Of a DNA stretch of 10,423 nucleotides, positions 6,201 to 10,423 are shown piece after piece. This DNA is from Candidatus Hydrogenedentota bacterium (GTDB lineage Bacteria > Hydrogenedentota > Hydrogenedentia > Hydrogenedentales > JAEUWI01). A model generated the notes under the pieces. It saw only the letters and a program-made list of their open reading frames with translations, was not told where the DNA came from and did not search any database. How positions within the stretch are numbered: the stretch's first letter is position 1; each line of letters begins with the position of its first letter. Location of the stretch: positions 1 through 10,423 of the forward strand of contig JAUIKJ010000065.1 of the NCBI GenBank assembly GCA_030430835.1, given 5' to 3'. The position numbers and the translations under genes are program-made.

Positions 6201-8225
6201 GTGTTTCTTGACCGGCGAAACGTAATCTTGCGCAGTGCTGCCCTGCTGGCCGTGGCCTGGTGTTGTCTGTTTACCGAGCGGATCAACACCGACTTTCGTT
6301 TCGTCGATGGCCGTATCGGGGATTCCTTCGGCGTCCTCGGTGCGATACTGGTCGCTATCGCAGTCGTCTATGCCGCATCCCACGTGCGCCTCTCCGGCCC
6401 CATTCGCTGGATCGTCTTTGCGGGTCTCGCGCTTTTCGTACTGTGGACGCTTAGCGACACGCTGGATGAGTTCCGTTACTTCGATGGCAATCCAGTCTTC
6501 GGCAGCAACCAACCCCTACATCTCTTTCTCGAGAGTCTGCTGCTGACGTCGGCCGGCATCTGTGCGTGGACGGGCTTTATCTTTGCGCTGATCGAAACGG
6601 AGCGTGCACGCCTGCGCCTTGCCGAGGAGACCCGGCGCGCGGAAGACGCGGCCGAGGAACATCGCCGGACCCGCGACGAACTGCGCATCTTTTCGGACGC
6701 CATGGAGCACTCCCACGACGCCGTATTTATCGCGGATGTCAACGGCGTCATCAGCTATATCAACGCCGCCTCCGAGCGCATCTTTGGCTATTCGCGCACG
6801 GAAGTGCTAGGCCGCAACGCCAGCTACTTTGTCGAGAACGCACCGGTCCCCGTCAACGTGCAGGCCATTATCGTGGAAATCATGACGTATGGCGGCTGGA
6901 CCGGTGAATTGGAACTGTTGCGCAAGAACGGGGCCGTCTTCGTCGCTTCGCTGACGGCCTCTGCCATCCTCGACGCATCCAACACCCCCGTCGGCATTCA
7001 GACCGTGGTACGCGACGTAACGGAACAGCGGCGCCTCGAGTCGGCGCTGCGCGCGAGCGAGGAATTGCACCGGCTGCTCGCGGACAACGCAACGGATCTC
7101 ATCTCCAGCCACGACATTCACGGCACTTTCATGTACGCGTCGCCGGCCTGCGAGGCGCTGCTCGGCTACACCACGGATGAGTTGGTCGGGCGTTCCGTCA
7201 CAGAGTTTCTGCATCCAGGTGATGCCGAGGTCTTCGACGATCTGGTTCGCGGACCCCGATCGCGTGAGGCCGTTACCCTGAACTATCGCGCGCGGCGCAA
7301 GGACGGCGCCTATGTCTTTTTCGAATCCACGCTTCGCCATATCGTATCGGAAGAGACCGGCGAGATTGCAGAGGTGATCGCGGTCTCCCGCGATGTGTCG
7401 CAGCGGTTGCGTGAGGAGGAAGCACGCCGGCGCCTCGAAGAACGGGTACGCCGGACCCAGCGCCAGGAGAGTCTGGGGGTGCTCGCCGGGGGGGTCGCCC
7501 ACGACTACAACAACCTCCTGCTCAGCATCATGGCGAATGCGGAGCTTGCCCAGCTCGGCATCGCGGAAGATTCACCGGGGGCGCCGCACCTGCAGAAAAT
7601 CATCACCGCCACGGAGCGCGCCGCGGAATTGACGCGACAGATGCTCGCCTACTCGGGCCAGGGCCACCTCAGCTCGGAGCGCATCGATCTCAGTGCGCTC
7701 GTCAGCGAGATGGTCCATTTGCTGGAAACTGCGATCTCGAAGAAGGTTCGCCTCCACCGCGACCTGCCGCCGGATCTGCCCAAGATTGTGGGCGACGCGA
7801 CCCAGTTACGGCAGGTGGTGATGAACCTGATCACCAACGCCTCGGAGGCCACCGAAGCCTCTGGTGGATCTATCCTCATCCGCACGGGTCTCATGCATTG
7901 CTCGACGGCTTACCTGGCGGATACGGTCCTCCACGAGAACCTCCCCGGCGGCAACTATGTCTATCTCGAGGTCTCGGATACGGGCGCGGGCATGGATGCC
8001 GAAACCTGTGTCCGTATTTTTGATCCCTTCTTCACCACGAAGTTCGCGGGGCGCGGCCTGGGTCTGGCGGCGCTGCTGGGAATCGTGGGCGGACACCGCG
8101 GCGCCGTGGAAGTGAAGAGCGAGGTGGGCCAGGGGACCGTGTTCCGGGTGCTAATTCCTGCCGCGACAGCGGAGCAGGCGGCGGATACGCCCGGCGCCGA
8201 GGCCGGTCAGGTCGGCACCCCGTAA
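6201..8225 (+). CDS. Membrane-bound double-PAS sensor histidine kinase (no receiver domain)
   Basis: A 674-residue kinase starting with GTG at 6201; a nearby ATG at 6187 is in another frame. Four hydrophobic helices lie at about 8-25, 42-60, 68-85 and 107-131 with short loops, so the signal is probably sensed in or near the membrane. An Arg/Glu-rich coiled coil (132-162) leads into PAS 1 (~161-277, with FGYSRTEVLGR and RDVTEQRR) and PAS 2 (~287-402, with LGYTTDELVGRSV and SRDVSQR). A second coiled coil follows (403-425), then the dimerisation H-box LAGGVAHDYNNLL with phospho-acceptor H434. The ATPase part has N-box MNLITNASEA (541-550), G1 DTGAGM (593-598), F-box FDPFFTTK (607-614) and G2 GRGLGLA (618-624 region). 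The H-box type is that of NtrB-like and hybrid kinases, but the chain ends ~25 residues after the ATPase fold without a receiver. No response regulator is nearby. Confidence 0.92.
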   Translation: MFLDRRNVILRSAALLAVAWCCLFTERINTDFRFVDGRIGDSFGVLGAILVAIAVVYAASHVRLSGPIRWIVFAGLALFVLWTLSDTLDEFRYFDGNPVFGSNQPLHLFLESLLLTSAGICAWTGFIFALIETERARLRLAEETRRAEDAAEEHRRTRDELRIFSDAMEHSHDAVFIADVNGVISYINAASERIFGYSRTEVLGRNASYFVENAPVPVNVQAIIVEIMTYGGWTGELELLRKNGAVFVASLTASAILDASNTPVGIQTVVRDVTEQRRLESALRASEELHRLLADNATDLISSHDIHGTFMYASPACEALLGYTTDELVGRSVTEFLHPGDAEVFDDLVRGPRSREAVTLNYRARRKDGAYVFFESTLRHIVSEETGEIAEVIAVSRDVSQRLREEEARRRLEERVRRTQRQESLGVLAGGVAHDYNNLLLSIMANAELAQLGIAEDSPGAPHLQKIITATERAAELTRQMLAYSGQGHLSSERIDLSALVSEMVHLLETAISKKVRLHRDLPPDLPKIVGDATQLRQVVMNLITNASEATEASGGSILIRTGLMHCSTAYLADTVLHENLPGGNYVYLEVSDTGAGMDAETCVRIFDPFFTTKFAGRGLGLAALLGIVGGHRGAVEVKSEVGQGTVFRVLIPAATAEQAADTPGAEAGQVGTP

Positions 8226-8234
8226 CGCCGAGGG

Positions 8235-10142
8235 CTAGGGAATGACCACGGTCCGGGTGGCGGATTTCGTGTTGCCCGCGGCGTCGGTGATCCGAATCTC
8301 CACCTCCTGCGTGCCCGAGGGCAGGTCTTCGTCGCGCTCCCACTCAATTCGGCTACGCTCCGGATCGTAGGCGGTCAGCAACCACTTGCCCGCACACGTG
8401 ACGCGCACCCCGGAGACACCGCTGCCGTGGTCCTTCACCGTTGCGCGAATGTGCGGCCGCCGGGTCTGCGCGCGATACCCTTCAGATGGCGTGACTTCCG
8501 CGATCAGCGGCGCTGTCGCATCTTCGAGGATGGCGTAGGTGCCGAAGCGCCGCGTGGTGATGACGAGTTTGCCGCCCTCCCGGCGCGTGTCCTCGCGCGA
8601 CCAGCTGCTCCCGCTGTTGCGGTACACATGGACCCGGGCCCAGTTGTCCACGCTGGCCGGTGCAGGGAAGGCCATGGTGACCTCAGCGTCGATAGGCGTC
8701 TCGGCCGGCCACACGCGCCACACCGGCGAAAGCAGGCGCAAGGGCACCGAAGGCGGATCCGCCAGCGGGTAAGCCTGTGCAAAGAGCACACCGTAGGGTG
8801 CGTCGCTTGGCACGTTGAGGGTAACGCCGTCGAACTCGACGCGTCCGCCTTGTCCGCGCACGAACCCCGCAAACTGCCGTGTGTAGGTGCTGAGGTTGGG
8901 GTGTGTAATCGTCACGCTGTGCATGCCGGAACGGGTGGGCACATAGGGCGCGCGCCAGGTTTGCGCGTCGACCCGACGAAACTGCAGGGCCTCCTGCCCA
9001 TCGATTGTGCCGGCAGGCGCGCGTGCTTCCGCACTGGTAAATCGCACACTGGCGACCAGCATGGGGCCGTCGCAATCGAGGGACACCGTGCCGCGGCCGG
9101 TACCGGGTGCCGCCGCGGGATCGCCCGTTTCCGGCAAGGCTTCGGCTTCGATGGTGAACGACAGGCGGGCGCTGTTTTCGAAGAAGTCTGTGGCCTCGAT
9201 ACGGAGCGACGCGGCCGATTCGCCCATGGCGAAGCGACCGTCCTCGCGGGTATGGGTGTAGAGGTCGCAGGTGTTGCCGGGCCAGCGCCAGAGCATCAGG
9301 TAGCGTCCGCGATCCTTGAGGTAGGGATGGTAGGCCACGACGCCGTTTCGGTGGTTGTCATAGGACACGCGGTCGTGCTGGACCCGGAAGACTTCCTGGC
9401 CGGTGCCGTCATGGAGCAGGCGCAGGCGGTGCACCCCCAGATTGTATCCCCCGCTTCCCGGGTCGCGCAGATCGACCCCGAAAGCCACGGGACCGTGCGC
9501 GCGAATCGGTGGGGCGCTGTAGTGGCCGTTGCCCTGATCCACGAGATCGACCACGTAAGGATTGAAATCTCCCTGGACACTCGCGTCCGGCGCCAGCGGA
9601 ATCACCGCGAGCCGGCGCAGTTGCGGGCGGGTGGTATCCGGCCAGTGCATGCCGGCCTTCCGCGGGTTGATCGGGCGGTTGGCGCCATCGCGCAGCTCGA
9701 AGTGAAGGTGCGGCGCGCCGATGCCGGTCTGGCCGCTCTTGGCAATGACCTGCCCGCGTTGCACGGGGAAGCGTCCGGCGGCGGGATACAGGTCAACCGT
9801 GTAGTCCTGGATCCTGTGTTGTTCCGCGCGCACGTAGGCGCGCAGGGCATCGTCATAGTCATCGAGATGGCCATAGACCACGATGTTGCCGTCGTTGAGT
9901 TGGAGGTAGATGGCCTTGCCGTAACCCCAGGGGGAACAGCGCACACGGGAAACATACCCATCGGCGATCGCGCGTACGGGCTGGCCGATGCCGCCGGTGC
10001 GCAGATCGACGCCTGCGTGGAAGCGTCCCGGGCGGTACTCGGCAAAACTTGAAGTAAGCTGCGGCGGCAGGTCGAGGGGCCACGCATAGCCTGCGCCATC
10101 GGCCGCGAGCAGGGACAACGCCGCTATGACCGCAGACGCCAT
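8235..10142 (-). CDS. Exported M23 (LytM-type) metallopeptidase with C-terminal Ig-like domain
   Basis: A 635-residue exported protein with signal peptide MASAVIAALSLLAADGAGYA. The peptidase domain follows at once (about 25-165). Zinc ligands H42 and D46 are in RFHAGVDL and H147 is in APHLHFEL, with H145 as the catalytic partner. YGHLDDY (90-96) and KSGQTGIGAPH (135-145) complete the LytM pattern. The enzyme should cleave peptide cross-links in peptidoglycan. An insert at ~97-125 (DALRAYVRAEQHRIQDYTVDLYP) lies between the conserved strands. Residues ~175-335 form a beta-rich domain also seen in M23 proteins of Bacteroidetes-like genomes. Further beta segments follow, with FGTYAILEDATAP (533-545), and the chain ends in a bacterial Ig-like domain (~546-635, with TDAAGNTKS). 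ATG 10142 is chosen because it overlaps the upstream stop in TGATG and starts the signal peptide; the in-frame ATG at 10247 would lie inside the PPIase gene. It converges on the kinase with a 9-base gap. Confidence 0.9.
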   Translation of the reverse strand: MASAVIAALSLLAADGAGYAWPLDLPPQLTSSFAEYRPGRFHAGVDLRTGGIGQPVRAIADGYVSRVRCSPWGYGKAIYLQLNDGNIVVYGHLDDYDDALRAYVRAEQHRIQDYTVDLYPAAGRFPVQRGQVIAKSGQTGIGAPHLHFELRDGANRPINPRKAGMHWPDTTRPQLRRLAVIPLAPDASVQGDFNPYVVDLVDQGNGHYSAPPIRAHGPVAFGVDLRDPGSGGYNLGVHRLRLLHDGTGQEVFRVQHDRVSYDNHRNGVVAYHPYLKDRGRYLMLWRWPGNTCDLYTHTREDGRFAMGESAASLRIEATDFFENSARLSFTIEAEALPETGDPAAAPGTGRGTVSLDCDGPMLVASVRFTSAEARAPAGTIDGQEALQFRRVDAQTWRAPYVPTRSGMHSVTITHPNLSTYTRQFAGFVRGQGGRVEFDGVTLNVPSDAPYGVLFAQAYPLADPPSVPLRLLSPVWRVWPAETPIDAEVTMAFPAPASVDNWARVHVYRNSGSSWSREDTRREGGKLVITTRRFGTYAILEDATAPLIAEVTPSEGYRAQTRRPHIRATVKDHGSGVSGVRVTCAGKWLLTAYDPERSRIEWERDEDLPSGTQEVEIRITDAAGNTKSATRTVVIP

Positions 10143-10423
10143 CACGACGCGGCGGCCGCGTCCTTCTTCAGGCCGAGTCCCGCGAGGTTTTTCTCGAGGT
10201 CGAGGAAGACCAGCACGCTGGCTTCGTTGGAGAGAATCGGCTGGCAATAGGCGTCTACCGCTTCTTCGCGCTTGGCCTTGCCGAGCATGCTCTTGATGCG
10301 GTCGCGGGCCTGATCCAGAGTCACGTTGCCCGCGTCTTCGGCACTGATGAACTGGATCACATGGTAACCGTGCTCCGAGCGGATCAGGTCACTGATGTCG
10401 CCGGGCTTCATGGTGGCGATGCG
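10142..10423 (-). CDS. Parvulin-type peptidyl-prolyl isomerase, C-terminal part (5' truncated)
   Basis: The last 93 codons of a minus-strand gene whose start lies beyond the window. The segment MKPGDISDLIRSEHGYHVIQFI is the closing signature of the parvulin (PpiC/SurA/PrsA) domain, where the His in GYH lies near the active site. After it comes a charged helical tail (TLDQARDRIKSMLGKAKREEAVDAY) typical of exported foldases of this group, then a short Ala-rich end. Its TGA (10144-10142) overlaps the ATG of the M23 peptidase as TGATG, so the two are likely translated together. An exported chaperone next to an exported peptidoglycan hydrolase suggests shared envelope maintenance. Whether it carries a signal peptide or lipid anchor cannot be seen here. 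Confidence 0.87.
   Translation of the reverse strand, partial: RIATMKPGDISDLIRSEHGYHVIQFISAEDAGNVTLDQARDRIKSMLGKAKREEAVDAYCQPILSNEASVLVFLDLEKNLAGLGLKKDAAAAS

Noticed and set aside
8190..8265. Terminator hairpin between the convergent kinase and M23 genes
   Set aside because: Only a weak 5-bp stem (GCCGA/TCGGC) inside the kinase 3' end and scattered CACCC/GGGTG matches with a long loop; nothing comparable to the hairpin at 5833-5874.
8427..10052. 541-codon open frame on the plus strand opposite the M23 gene
   Set aside because: It lies wholly inside the well-supported M23 peptidase gene and reads as low-complexity Ala/Gly/Val/Arg/His text without a ribosome site or motifs.

Overview
The window is GC-rich (roughly 60-65% by eye), densely packed bacterial DNA. 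It holds secreted or envelope-facing proteins, two glycosyltransferases and a sensor kinase. The best taxonomic clue is the C-terminal tail of the first, truncated gene: a long Gly-Glu repeat, then a Cys/Gly-rich spot, a short hydrophobic segment and an Arg cluster. From memory, such EGEGEG tails are common in Candidatus Hydrogenedentota and other PVC-neighbour or deep-branching environmental lineages. That assignment is an inference, because no rRNA or marker gene is present. No IS element, phage gene, tRNA, rRNA or CRISPR array was seen.

Layout. (1) 1-302: the 3' end of a surface or secreted protein gene (+) with the Glu-Gly tract and C-terminal sorting-like tail. (2) 311-755: a decayed gene on the minus strand, with a start, signal peptide and beta-sandwich-like segment recognisable across two frameshifts and one in-frame stop. 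(3) 980-3398: a tight two-gene operon (+), an MBL-fold hydrolase overlapping by 8 bp a CgeB-like glycosyltransferase that carries a degenerate methyltransferase-like tail. (4) 3454-4437: a 64-residue orphan protein resembling the N-terminal segment of GspF/PilC, with its own extended -10 promoter, followed by a family 2 glycosyltransferase of the polyprenyl-phosphate-sugar synthase type. (5) 4460-5848: an exported BNR_4 beta-propeller protein of the sialidase / polysaccharide-lyase-like type. (6) 5855-6061 (-): a small four-cysteine protein converging on the BNR gene, with both stop codons inside a nested hairpin. (7) 6201-8225 (+): a membrane-bound double-PAS histidine kinase without a receiver domain. 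(8) 8235-10423 (-): a translationally coupled pair, the end of a parvulin-type peptidyl-prolyl isomerase followed by an exported M23 metallopeptidase.

Taken together, the glycosyltransferases and the BNR protein suggest glycan synthesis and glycan handling. The PPIase/M23 pair suggests folding and peptidoglycan remodelling in the envelope. None of this forms a recognisable complete pathway. I saw no defence system or other clearly new multigene system. The more unusual items are the stand-alone GspF-N-like mini-protein, the glycosyltransferase with a decayed methyltransferase tail, the nested hairpin between convergent stops, the Glu-Gly tail and the readable pseudogene.
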